Below, piece after piece: positions 1 to 10,765 of a DNA stretch of 64,000 nt. The notes beneath the pieces were generated by a model that was not told where the DNA came from, did not search any database, and saw only the letters and a program-made list of their open reading frames with translations. The position numbers and the translations under genes are program-made. The stretch comes from Aliidiomarina haloalkalitolerans (lineage in GTDB: Bacteria > Pseudomonadota > Gammaproteobacteria > Enterobacterales > Alteromonadaceae): NCBI RefSeq assembly GCF_003987315.1, contig NZ_PIPI01000002.1, positions 186,001-250,000 on the forward strand, written 5' to 3'. Numbering within the stretch: position 1 is the stretch's first letter; the number at the start of each line of letters is the position of its first letter.

Positions 1-1
1 T

Positions 2-265
2 ATCTCCAACGTCCCAGCGACGATCTATTTACAGTCAGCGCTACTACAAGACTCTCCTCAATTGTGGCTCGCAGTTGCTTACGGCGTCAATGTCGGCGGC
101 TTTGGTTTCATTCTTGGCTCAATGGCCAACCTCATTGCGTTACGTCTAGTACGAAAGTCACTAGCGCCGCAACAATCCACTTGGGGTGAGTTCCATCGCT
201 GGAGTGTGCCGGTTTTTATCATCAGCCTTGTCGGCAGCTATCTGCTTTTAACATTCATCAGGTGA
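2..265 (+). CDS. C-terminal end of an SLC13/ArsB-type membrane transporter (partial)
   Basis: The reading frame is open from the first bases of the window, so the N-terminus lies outside it. The 87 visible residues contain an SNVPAT segment, a glycine-rich GVNVGGFGFILGSMANL stretch and a final hydrophobic helix. This arrangement is typical of the last part of anion or sodium/proton transporters of the ion transporter superfamily (SLC13, ArsB, NhaD), where an Asn-Val-Pro hairpin precedes a terminal helix. The substrate cannot be told from this fragment. An internal TTG at 62 could be mistaken for a start, but coding sequence clearly extends upstream of it. Confidence 0.6.
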   Translation: MSNVPATIYLQSALLQDSPQLWLAVAYGVNVGGFGFILGSMANLIALRLVRKSLAPQQSTWGEFHRWSVPVFIISLVGSYLLLTFIR

Positions 266-342
266 CCACAATTCAACATAGTGGTTCGCCCGTGAATCTG
301 CTATAAAAGGCCTAAATAATCATTGCTATGAAGGAGCATGAT

Positions 343-2244
343 GTGTATTCGTTCTCGTTAAAACAACTGACTTGGCTGGCTGTGCCATTTGCACTTATCG
401 CCTGTTCACCACAAGCACCGGCGCCCGCCGAAACCCCACTGTCCGAACATACTCGTGTGCTCACCCCGACCATCGACCAACATAGCTTTGCGAATAGTAA
501 TCAAGTCCATACACCGCATTTGCATTTGAGCTTACAAGTCGACTTTAATCAGAAAAAACTCACCGGTTATGCGGAGTACGATCTGAGTTTTCGTGATGCA
601 CGCGCGACCGAAGTGGTCTTTGATACTGAACAATTAAACATTTATGGCGTAGAGCAACACATTCATGGTGACTGGCACGATACAACTTTTGCGCTCGGCC
701 AGCGTGACCCCATTTTAGGGACGCCTTTAACCGTTCGTGTCACCGCAGGCGCGGAGAAAGTCCGCATTCATTACTCCAGTTCGCCACAAGCAACCGGGCT
801 CGACTGGGTTGACCCGGTTGGCACTGCGGGCGGTCAATACCCATTTTTGTACAGCCAATCACAACCGCACTACGCGCGTACTTGGATTCCCATTCAGGAC
901 ACGCCAACGGAGCGCTTAACCTTCACCGGCGAATTGTATACGCCACCGTATTTAATTGGCTTGATGGGCGCGAACAACCCGCCAAATCCAGAGCGAACCG
1001 GCTATTACGAGTTCCGCAGTGAACAACCAATTCCATCGTATTTGATGGCTATTGCCGTCGGCGATCTCGACTTTTACGCACTCAACGACCGTATGGCAAT
1101 TTATGCCGAGCCTTCTGTGCTCGCCGACGCAGTCGCCGAATTTGCCTACACGACTGATATGATGGCGGTGACCGAATCACTCTTTGGCCCTTTTGCTTGG
1201 GATCGTTACGACCAACTAGTTCTGCCTCCAAGCTTCCCATTTGGTGGCATGGAAAACCCCCAGTTAGCGTTCTTAACGCCAACAGTTATTGCCGGCGACC
1301 AGAGCCTCGTCAGTCTCATTGCTCACGAGCTTGCTCATTCTTGGTCGGGTAATTTAGTCACCAATGCGACTTGGCGCGATTTGTGGTTAAACGAAGGCTT
1401 TACGTCGTACGTCGAAAATCGAATCATGGAAGCGGTATATGGTGAAGAGCGAGCACTCATGGAGCGAATGCTAGATGCGCAGTCACTGCTTGTATCGCTA
1501 CCGAACCTAACCGAGCGCCAGCAAGTCTTGCATATTGAATTGGAGCAGCGTGACCCGGACACGGCATTTACCTCCATTCCGTACATCAAAGCCCAGTTAT
1601 TTCTCTTTTTCTTAGAAGAGCGTTTTGGCCGTGAACGTTTTGACCCGTTCGTCCGTCAGTACTTCGCCGACTATAGTTTTGCAACGATTACGACAGCTGA
1701 GTTTGTCGAGTATCTACAAGCGAATCTACTCGCCCTCGAGCCTAACTTAGTTAGCATTGCCGAAGTTGAAGAATGGCTCTACTCGCCAGGCTTACCAGAG
1801 TCGGCACCGACTCCAGAAGTTGCCGCTTTTGATCGTGTGGCTGCTGCTCAGGAGCGCTGGTTTGCCGGCGAAAACATCGACATTAGCAACTGGTCGATTC
1901 ATGAGCGAGCCTACTTTTTGTCGCAACTACCAGACGACGTATCACAACAAGACCTAGCGCGCATGGACGCAGAGTTCGAACTGACGAATACGCGCAATAA
2001 TGCCATTTTGTCCCAATGGCTAGTGATCGCCATCCAGCACAATTACCAACCGGCACTACCGCGCGTACGTGACATGCTGACCAGTATGGGTCGCCTAGCC
2101 TTTATTCGGCCAGTTTATGCTGCACTTGCAGCAACGCCCGAGGGCCTTGAGCTTGCCCGCGAAATTTACACCGAGGCTGAACCGAGTTATCACGTGCTCA
2201 CTCGCGACCAAATCGAGGTGATTCTCAAGTTGCGTGAGCGTTAG
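343..2244 (+). CDS. M1 family zinc metallopeptidase, probable lipoprotein
   Basis: This is a leukotriene A4 hydrolase-like aminopeptidase of about 633 residues. The zinc site HELAH is at residues 328-332, followed after 18 residues by the ligand Glu in NEGF, and the exopeptidase motif GGMEN lies upstream. The N-terminus is a short hydrophobic segment ending LIAC followed by SPQ, a lipobox, so the enzyme is probably a periplasm-facing lipoprotein that trims peptides. I chose the GTG at 343 because AAGGAG (331-336) sits 6 bases before it; the in-frame ATG at 328 would contain that ribosome site within its own coding sequence and would add five charged residues to the signal peptide. The next gene follows after 14 bases. 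Confidence 0.88.
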   Translation: MYSFSLKQLTWLAVPFALIACSPQAPAPAETPLSEHTRVLTPTIDQHSFANSNQVHTPHLHLSLQVDFNQKKLTGYAEYDLSFRDARATEVVFDTEQLNIYGVEQHIHGDWHDTTFALGQRDPILGTPLTVRVTAGAEKVRIHYSSSPQATGLDWVDPVGTAGGQYPFLYSQSQPHYARTWIPIQDTPTERLTFTGELYTPPYLIGLMGANNPPNPERTGYYEFRSEQPIPSYLMAIAVGDLDFYALNDRMAIYAEPSVLADAVAEFAYTTDMMAVTESLFGPFAWDRYDQLVLPPSFPFGGMENPQLAFLTPTVIAGDQSLVSLIAHELAHSWSGNLVTNATWRDLWLNEGFTSYVENRIMEAVYGEERALMERMLDAQSLLVSLPNLTERQQVLHIELEQRDPDTAFTSIPYIKAQLFLFFLEERFGRERFDPFVRQYFADYSFATITTAEFVEYLQANLLALEPNLVSIAEVEEWLYSPGLPESAPTPEVAAFDRVAAAQERWFAGENIDISNWSIHERAYFLSQLPDDVSQQDLARMDAEFELTNTRNNAILSQWLVIAIQHNYQPALPRVRDMLTSMGRLAFIRPVYAALAATPEGLELAREIYTEAEPSYHVLTRDQIEVILKLRER

Positions 2245-2258
2245 AGGAAACAGAATCA

Positions 2259-3413
2259 ATGGCGAGATTTATTGCCCCGGCAAGTATTGAGGATTATCGG
2301 ACCCTCGCGCAACAGCGTTTGCCTCGACAATTTTTTGATTACCTCGAAGGCGGCGCCTACGCAGAGCAAACCTGTCGTGAGAATATCACGGCATTCAGTC
2401 AAATTCATTTGCGCCAGCGGGTGTTAAAAGATGTCAGTGAACGGGACCTGTCTGCCACCCTGCTTGGGCAGCCATTTGCTCTGCCAGTGGTGCTAGGACC
2501 CGTTGGGCTTGCGGGCCTCAATGCTCGTCGTGGCGAAGTACAAGCGGCGCGAGCGGCAAAGGCCGCCGGTGTCGCATTTTGCGAGTCGACCGTTTCCCTG
2601 TGCAGTATCGAAGAAGTCGCTGCAACCGACGCCCAGCTTTGGTTTCAGCTCTACATGCTGAAAGATCGAGGCTACGCTATTGAGTTATTGCAACGAGCAC
2701 AGCGAGCAGGAGTTGACGTGCTGGTTTTTACCGTCGATTTAGCCGTGCTTGGTGCGCGTTATCGCGACGTCCGGAATGGTATCGCTGGGTCCTCTGGACT
2801 GCGGGCAAAACTTAGTAAAGTCGTCGATCTTCTCTCGCATCCTCAATGGCTATGGGACGCGCCGATTAAAGGCAAACCTTTGGTGTTTGGTAATCTCGCG
2901 GCAGCGGTACCGAACGCAAAAAGTCTACCGGCCTTTAAACAATGGGTTGATGACCAATTTGATCCGTCCGTAACTTGGGACGACCTCAATTGGTTGCGTG
3001 AACATTGGCAGGGAAAAATTGTTCTAAAAGGAATACTTGACCCCGAAGACGCAAGTATTGCCGCGAGTATAGGCTTTGATGCCATTGCTGTTTCGAATCA
3101 CGGCGGCCGCCAGCTCGACAATGTCGAGGCGAGCATTCATGCATTGCCTCGATGTGTTGACGCTGTTGCTGGGCGTTGCGAAGTGTTAGTCGACGGTGGC
3201 ATTCGCAGCGGTCTTGATATTGTAAAAGCACTCGCTTTAGGTGCCAACGGCTGCATGCTTGGCCGCGCGTGGGCTTATGGCTTGGCCGCCAAAGGCGAAC
3301 AAGGGGTAAGTGAAGTGCTGGCGATATTACGAGCCGAGATGGACGTCGCTATGGCTCTCACTGGCTGTCGCAGCATCGCCGAAATTACACCGGACATTTT
3401 GTTGCGACGCTAG
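2259..3413 (+). CDS. lldD: FMN-dependent L-lactate dehydrogenase-type enzyme
   Basis: A 384-residue TIM-barrel flavoenzyme of the alpha-hydroxyacid dehydrogenase family, which oxidises L-lactate or a related 2-hydroxyacid and passes electrons to quinones at the inner membrane. Visible signatures are the N-terminal YLEGGAYAE segment, the active-site SNHGGRQLD with catalytic His near residue 281, and the C-terminal FMN phosphate-binding DGGIRSGLDIVKALALGA. Length matches LldD (about 380-396). It begins 14 bases after the peptidase stop and probably shares its transcript. Substrate specificity between L-lactate, glycolate and mandelate cannot be settled by reading, so the symbol is a best guess. 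Confidence 0.82.
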   Translation: MARFIAPASIEDYRTLAQQRLPRQFFDYLEGGAYAEQTCRENITAFSQIHLRQRVLKDVSERDLSATLLGQPFALPVVLGPVGLAGLNARRGEVQAARAAKAAGVAFCESTVSLCSIEEVAATDAQLWFQLYMLKDRGYAIELLQRAQRAGVDVLVFTVDLAVLGARYRDVRNGIAGSSGLRAKLSKVVDLLSHPQWLWDAPIKGKPLVFGNLAAAVPNAKSLPAFKQWVDDQFDPSVTWDDLNWLREHWQGKIVLKGILDPEDASIAASIGFDAIAVSNHGGRQLDNVEASIHALPRCVDAVAGRCEVLVDGGIRSGLDIVKALALGANGCMLGRAWAYGLAAKGEQGVSEVLAILRAEMDVAMALTGCRSIAEITPDILLRR

Positions 3414-3423
3414 TTTTAGAGTA

Positions 3424-3945
3424 TTAAACGCGCTTTTTCTGCAATTTGCGTTGTAACGTCCGCCGATGCATTTTAAGTGCCCGCGCAGTGGCTGAAATAT
3501 TACCTTCGTGCTCCTGCAGCGTGCGCTGAATCAGCTCCCACTCAAGGGCGTCGACACTCACTGGCTCATCACAAACTGGCGGCTCTTCCTCATCGCCGGC
3601 CAAAACTTTAAGGAGCATATTCATTTCCACCGGTTTAGTCAGGTAGTCATCACAACCTTGTTTGATCGCGTGCACCGTCGTTGCAATACTGGCATAACCG
3701 GTGAGAATAACGACTCTCGCTTGCGGCCAAGCTTTTTGAATCTCTTGTAAACGGCTCAAGCCCGACTCACCTGCTAAGTTGAGGTCTAACAGAATCACTT
3801 CTGGCTCGAGGTCTCGACACTCTTTTAGCGCAGTTTCTGCAGATGCAGCATGCGCACCACTCCAGCCATGATGCTCTAAGCGCCGCAATAATACGCGGGC
3901 AAAAGCGTCATCGTCGTCAATCATCAGGAGGCGTATTTCCGCCAT
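3424..3945 (-). CDS. Response regulator of the RegA/PrrA/ActR type
   Basis: A 173-residue two-domain regulator. The receiver has the acidic cluster DDDD at residues 10-13, the phospho-acceptor Asp54 in LLDLNL, and Lys in LTKPVE. The C-terminus is a Fis-type helix-turn-helix with MHRRTLQRKLQKKRV, the hallmark of the RegA/PrrA/ActR family, which controls respiration and redox balance. It follows its cognate kinase after a 12-base gap, with AGGAG 9 bases before the ATG. By family it is expected to regulate respiratory or denitrification genes, possibly including those in this window; that link is inferred. Its stop lies 10 bases from the convergent lldD stop. Confidence 0.85.
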   Translation of the reverse strand: MAEIRLLMIDDDDAFARVLLRRLEHHGWSGAHAASAETALKECRDLEPEVILLDLNLAGESGLSRLQEIQKAWPQARVVILTGYASIATTVHAIKQGCDDYLTKPVEMNMLLKVLAGDEEEPPVCDEPVSVDALEWELIQRTLQEHEGNISATARALKMHRRTLQRKLQKKRV

Positions 3946-3957
3946 ACCCTAAAACTC

Positions 3958-5205
3958 CTATTTAACCAATGGCATGCGGACATGCTGCTCAACAAAACCG
4001 CGGCTGCGGCTTGCATCCAAACTATGCTTATTTTTGTCATGATTATCAAGCAGTAACATCTCTAATGTGCCGCCCATTCGCTCAAGTGTGGCATGACTAA
4101 GCAAGAGACCAATACCAAGCCCTTTTTGACTAACGACTCGCCCCTGCCCCAATTGTGCTAAGCGCTCTTTGGTTAAGGAATAGTTTGGATTGCGGATAAT
4201 TAAGTGCCAGTTATTATCGCGAGTTTCACTTTGAATAACCACCTCACCGTGACCTGTTTGTTCGACTTCATGGGCGGCATTGCGGATCAAGTTTAACAGC
4301 GCCGGCATCAGAGTCCGGTCACCGTAAACAAAGACGCCTAGATGGTTTTGCGAGTCGTCAATAGCAAAATTGACCGGAACCGTTGGCATGGATAATGCCG
4401 TGTGTTGTTTCAATTCTTTTAATACAGACTGGAGCGGCAGTTTCTGTAATTCATCTTGATTCAAGGACTGGCTAACGGAGCGTAAATCGGTAAGTAGCGC
4501 TTTTACCCGCGCCAGTGGCTCGCGCATATCGTGCACTGCGGGGTTATCGTCAAAGCTCTCTTGCAACTCTTCATGCAGAAGGCTGAGCATTGCTAGTGGC
4601 GTTGCGATTTCATGGGTGATTTGCGCTGAAGCGGTTGCTAAGCCAACAATTTGCTCCCGGCGCAACTGGGTTTCGCGCATCTTCTGCAACTGTTGTTGAC
4701 TACGCTCAAGGCGATTGCGCATCAGCCGCAAAGTGATGGCAAGTAAAATAGCCGCGAGAATAAAAGTGAAGCCCATTCCCAAGTAATGGTCGCGGTGTTC
4801 ACTATGCCCATGCGCACCTTGATCCAGCAAGACGATAAAGTAACCTTGCGCACTCAAAATAAACGCCAGAATGCCCCACGCCGCAATTGGACGTAACTGT
4901 AGGAAAGCAACGACGAGCAGAATGAGTAACAGGGCATTGACCGGGCTCGTAACCCCGCCGGCATGACTAAGACCTATCACCCAGAGCACGGCCAACCCGA
5001 GCACTTGCGCTGTGGTTGTGCCTCGTTGCTCAGTTACCGTTGCAACGGCGGTCAACACGGTAAAAAGCGCCAGCGTCAGCCAAAAATGGTCAACCCCAGC
5101 CTCAGGTTCGGCACGATAAAAGAAGGCGCTCGCGATAAAAACCAGCAAGGTCACAACATACAAAAACTGAATATACAGTTTCGTTGCCTGCTGATCATCG
5201 CGCAT
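3958..5205 (-). CDS. Membrane histidine kinase of the RegB/PrrB/ActS type
   Basis: About 415 residues: roughly six membrane helices (residues 12-160), a dimerisation helix with the H-box HEIATPLA (phospho-His near 198) and an ATPase domain with asparagine box NLIRNAAHE and a GLGIGLLLSHA glycine box. The RegB quinone motif GGxxNPF appears as GGVTSPVN at 83-90. A histidine-rich loop HGHSEHRDH lies at 132-140 and may bind metal or be coincidental. The position after the H-box where RegB carries its redox cysteine has no Cys here (RVKALL), so oxygen sensing through that cysteine is unlikely. The ATG at 5205 has AGGTGG 5 bases upstream and is preferred over the GTG at 5214. Confidence 0.83.
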   Translation of the reverse strand: MRDDQQATKLYIQFLYVVTLLVFIASAFFYRAEPEAGVDHFWLTLALFTVLTAVATVTEQRGTTTAQVLGLAVLWVIGLSHAGGVTSPVNALLLILLVVAFLQLRPIAAWGILAFILSAQGYFIVLLDQGAHGHSEHRDHYLGMGFTFILAAILLAITLRLMRNRLERSQQQLQKMRETQLRREQIVGLATASAQITHEIATPLAMLSLLHEELQESFDDNPAVHDMREPLARVKALLTDLRSVSQSLNQDELQKLPLQSVLKELKQHTALSMPTVPVNFAIDDSQNHLGVFVYGDRTLMPALLNLIRNAAHEVEQTGHGEVVIQSETRDNNWHLIIRNPNYSLTKERLAQLGQGRVVSQKGLGIGLLLSHATLERMGGTLEMLLLDNHDKNKHSLDASRSRGFVEQHVRMPLVK

Positions 5206-5298
5206 GATTACCACCTAAGATCGTTCCCAACCGAGTTCCTTTTTACCAAGAACCCAAACGATTTACTAGCGTGAGGACAATGCTGCGAAGGATTGCGG

Positions 5299-5329
5299 AC
5301 CGGGGCTGGAATGACATTCCAGCCCCGGT
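5299..5329 (-). terminator. Strong hairpin after the TonB receptor gene
   Basis: Thirteen-base arms CCGGGGCTGGAAT / ATTCCAGCCCCGG enclose a 3-base loop, 7 bases after the TonB receptor stop. No T-run follows on either strand, so it may act as a 3-prime end stabiliser or a Rho-assisted terminator rather than a classic intrinsic one. It also faces the RegB-like promoter region. Confidence 0.6.
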
Positions 5330-5335
5330 TCCGAA

Positions 5336-7552
5336 TTAGAAACGGAAGATGGCAGCCGCACCGAAGCTGCGACCAGGCTCAGCCCATAGCGGAACATATG
5401 GGTCGTTCGCTAAGCGTGAACGTGAACCACCATGACGCCAATAGGTTTTGTCGCCGAGGTTGAACACGCCAAAACTAAGCGCCCATCGTTCGTTTGGGAA
5501 CCACTGCGTTACCCAGTCAAACGTGGTGTATCCGGGTGCAGAAAACAGCAGTGCACCGCTAGCATCATGCAGTTCTCGTTGTCCGCGACTGCTTTGCATG
5601 AACAAGCGACTTTCCCACATTAGCGACGGTAGCCAAACTAGTTCAATTGTCGCCCGCGCCGGTGCAACCGAGCTCAAATGCCGATTTTCAGCTGTGTCCG
5701 TGCCCTGCTCGTAACCGCGGGTCACCTCAGCTGCTAGGCTAAGTTCAAAACTGTCGCTCAATGCCTGTCGATAACGCAGTTCAGCGCCTTCGATACGCAC
5801 TCGCTCACGGTTCTGCGATTGAAATACAAGCATCCCCAATGCCGGGTCAAAGCCGAGTGCCGCTCGAGTTTCAATGAAATCGCGATAATGATTACGGAAT
5901 ACCACAGCTTCCAATTGCGCGCTATCGCCACGCCAGCGTAAGCCAGCTTCCATTGTTCTGCCCCGTTCCGACTTTAAATCTGGGTTTGGAATCGCCACTA
6001 TATTCATCATTGGCATATACAAACCAATATTCACATCGGAAAATGGTGGCGCACGAAAGCCTTCGGCGTATTGCATAAAACCGTCAACGTTGGCTGCTAG
6101 CGGCCACATTAATCCCAGCTTAGGTAGCCAATGGCTTTCGGTTAAGTCGGTCACTTGTGCACTGGGAAACGCTTCTGCATAAAGCGCATCGACTTTCGAC
6201 TTCAACTGATAATACTCATAACGCAACCCCGGACTTAGCGTCGGCCCACCTTGCCACAAGGCAATTTCATCGTGCACATAAACACCGAGCTCGGTGATAT
6301 CGCTATTCGGGAAATCTCGCAGCGGAAAACGCTCGCCAAGAATGACTTGGGTTGTTGCGCCGGTATTAAGGTTCGTCTGCACGCCATCCCGACGGTCCGA
6401 TACGCTCGTTTGCACGAGCTCAAAGCCATAGCCAATACGCTGCTGATAACCAAGTAGCTGGATGTCGTTCTCTAAGTCTGCACCCACGCCCCAAGTGCTT
6501 TGTTGCAGTTCAAAATTACGGGCGATTGAGATAGGTGTTGGTGCCGCTTGCCGCTCTTCATAAGTGGCTTGCTGCGTGTTCACCAACTGACGCCATACTC
6601 GCCAATTCCCGCGGTCAATGCCAGCGATATCCTGAAAGTATTGATCGACGACAAAGCGCTGTTGCTCGCGCCAATCATCACCTTGCATCAAGGTCGTTAG
6701 CGCAAAGCGCCCTTGCCCCAATAAAGCCAATATGTCGCTGTCACGGCGCTCTTCGGTGGTATCGATACTAAAGCGCAGACGAGTCCGATCCGTCTCTTTC
6801 GCAAATCGAATTAACATTGCATTTTGCTCAACATCGAGCTGATCTTGCACACTAGGCGTTTGGGCGAGATTCGGTTCCGCACTGCGTTGGTGAGCACCCG
6901 CGACGAGCACCCCATAATCGCCTTGTCGCCAAGCGGTCGCAACGGTTCCGCGATAGCGGTCGCGATCGCTATTACCACTGACATTCACAAAACCACCGAA
7001 GTCACTAAACTGCAAAACATCATCAACATCAAGTAACGCAAACGACACCACGCCACCTAACGCTTTACTTCCATACAAGGTCGATGCTGGCCCGCGTAAA
7101 ACTTCAACACGGCTAACTAAGCCGAGTTCAGCTAAACCGCGTCCGCTGTCTGAGAAATTACCGACACTAAATCCATCAGCGAGAGGAATGTTATCAACGA
7201 CGATCACACTGCGATTACCACCAATTCCGCGAATGGTAAAACCGCCATGACCAAAGCGACTGCCGCCTTGGTCGATATCGACACCCGGCTCATAACGGAC
7301 TAAATCGGCGATATCTAACGCTAACTCTCGTTGCATGCGATTTTCGTCAATCACAGTGACTGTGCCCGTGACCTCACTTTGTTGACGGGCTTGACGATGG
7401 GCAACAACGGTAATTACTTCATAGCTGTCAGCGTCTGGTTTATCCGCAACTACGGCATAGCCCACTGCAGGGACACTAAGTAGGCTGGCTATCGCTAATG
7501 CGAGACGATGACGGGCAAAATAACGACGAGGAGACTTCTGCATAGGGGGCAT
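5336..7552 (-). CDS. TonB-dependent outer membrane receptor, haem/haemoglobin type
   Basis: A 738-residue outer membrane active transporter. The signal peptide is residues 1-33 or so. A TonB box-like EVITVVAHR is followed by a plug domain with RYEPGVDIDQGGSRFG, GFTIRGIGGNR and VEVLRGPASTLYGSKALGG, then the beta-barrel, ending in aromatic IFRF. The plug wording matches the haemoglobin/transferrin/lactoferrin receptor family, so haem uptake is the most likely role. It is encoded 74 bases downstream of nirS on the same strand. Coupling haem import to a reductase carrying four haem groups would make sense but is inference. A copper receptor like NosA cannot be excluded. Confidence 0.8.
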   Translation of the reverse strand: MPPMQKSPRRYFARHRLALAIASLLSVPAVGYAVVADKPDADSYEVITVVAHRQARQQSEVTGTVTVIDENRMQRELALDIADLVRYEPGVDIDQGGSRFGHGGFTIRGIGGNRSVIVVDNIPLADGFSVGNFSDSGRGLAELGLVSRVEVLRGPASTLYGSKALGGVVSFALLDVDDVLQFSDFGGFVNVSGNSDRDRYRGTVATAWRQGDYGVLVAGAHQRSAEPNLAQTPSVQDQLDVEQNAMLIRFAKETDRTRLRFSIDTTEERRDSDILALLGQGRFALTTLMQGDDWREQQRFVVDQYFQDIAGIDRGNWRVWRQLVNTQQATYEERQAAPTPISIARNFELQQSTWGVGADLENDIQLLGYQQRIGYGFELVQTSVSDRRDGVQTNLNTGATTQVILGERFPLRDFPNSDITELGVYVHDEIALWQGGPTLSPGLRYEYYQLKSKVDALYAEAFPSAQVTDLTESHWLPKLGLMWPLAANVDGFMQYAEGFRAPPFSDVNIGLYMPMMNIVAIPNPDLKSERGRTMEAGLRWRGDSAQLEAVVFRNHYRDFIETRAALGFDPALGMLVFQSQNRERVRIEGAELRYRQALSDSFELSLAAEVTRGYEQGTDTAENRHLSSVAPARATIELVWLPSLMWESRLFMQSSRGQRELHDASGALLFSAPGYTTFDWVTQWFPNERWALSFGVFNLGDKTYWRHGGSRSRLANDPYVPLWAEPGRSFGAAAIFRF

Positions 7553-7576
7553 CCAATTCCTAGGTCTGGGGGGAAA

Positions 7577-7598
7577 CCGGCCTAGCTACCTAGGCCGG
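7577..7598 (-). terminator. Hairpin between nirS and the TonB receptor
   Basis: Arms CCGGCCTAG / CTAGGCCGG with a 4-base loop. On the minus strand it follows the nirS stop and is followed by TTTCCCCCC, a weak T-run. A second inverted repeat TTACTAAG / CTTAGTAA overlaps the nirS stop codon. The pair probably limits readthrough or protects the nirS mRNA 3-prime end, so the receptor may be transcribed at a lower level. Confidence 0.5.
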
Positions 7599-7626
7599 TG
7601 GTCTTACTAAGTTTACTACCGTGGTC

Positions 7627-9771
<2,145 letters not shown>

Positions 9772-9940
9772 TCATGAAGTCACTTTGCTGTACAGTAGAT
9801 CTCCTGGGGGGGCGCAAATTCAATCTGACTTCATCTTAACTGCCCTCACTGTAGCTAAAATAACCCCTTTATTCACGAGGGCTTCGGGAGTATCCCCTGC
9901 GGATCATAAGGTTAAAAAAATAACTCAAGGTGGGTAGTCG

Positions 9941-10765
9941 GTGAGCACAAATAACGACCTGAAAAAACGAATTTTTATTACCGGTGGCGCGAGCGGTTTT
10001 GGCTTCGCCTTAGCCGAATTTTATGCGCAACAAGGCTGGCGAGTCGCCATCGGTGATATTCAAGAGCAAGCAGGACAGCAAGCTCAGCAAGCGTTAGCGC
10101 AACTCACCTCGGATGCTCGCTTCTTGCCATGCGACGTGACCAAAGAAGCGGATCTCCAACGCGTTGCCGATACCCTTTCAGAGGCATGGGGAGGGGTAGA
10201 TGTGGTGGTAAATAATGCCGGTGTTGCACAAGTCGGAGCGATCGAAACCGTCAGCTTAGAAGACTGGGAATGGATCATAAATATCAATCTACTTGGCGTT
10301 GTTCGTGGTTGTAAGGTTTTTACCCCAATCTTCAAACAGCAGAAACAAGGTCATTTCGTTAATATTGCGTCCATGGCCGGCCTGCTCGACGTGCCGAATA
10401 TGTCAGCTTACAACAGCACCAAGTCAGCGGTGGTTTCCTTGTCGGAAACGCTGCAACATGAATTAGCACCAAGCAATATTGGTGTGACCGTGGTGTGCCC
10501 TTCCTTTTTCCGCACCAACCTCGGTAGCTCAATGCGCAGCACCGTGCCAAACATGGACAAAACGCTCGACAAACTGATGAGCAAAAGTGACCTAACTGCA
10601 ACAGACATTGCTAAACAAGTGGCTGCAGCTGTTTCGCAACGTCAATTTTATGTCCTTCCGCACGCTACTGGGCGCCGAATTTGGCGATTGAAACGCTGGC
10701 TACCTCGTGGTTTATACGCCAAACTGATGCAACGACAATTTACTAAGGTTAAGGGTTCGAAATGA
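9941..10765 (+). CDS. Short-chain dehydrogenase/reductase
   Basis: A 274-residue classical SDR. It has the nucleotide-binding GGASGFGFA near residue 16, NNAG near 90, catalytic Ser in NIASMAG and the YNSTK active-site pair. The Asp in IGDIQ after the second strand favours NAD(H) over NADP(H). It starts with GTG preceded by AAGGTGGG, and its stop overlaps the next ATG by four bases (ATGA). It opens a four-gene operon with an aldehyde dehydrogenase, a Tat-exported small protein and a GMC oxidoreductase, which suggests oxidation of an alcohol or aldehyde, perhaps long-chain. The substrate is not identifiable. Confidence 0.85.
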   Translation: MSTNNDLKKRIFITGGASGFGFALAEFYAQQGWRVAIGDIQEQAGQQAQQALAQLTSDARFLPCDVTKEADLQRVADTLSEAWGGVDVVVNNAGVAQVGAIETVSLEDWEWIININLLGVVRGCKVFTPIFKQQKQGHFVNIASMAGLLDVPNMSAYNSTKSAVVSLSETLQHELAPSNIGVTVVCPSFFRTNLGSSMRSTVPNMDKTLDKLMSKSDLTATDIAKQVAAAVSQRQFYVLPHATGRRIWRLKRWLPRGLYAKLMQRQFTKVKGSK

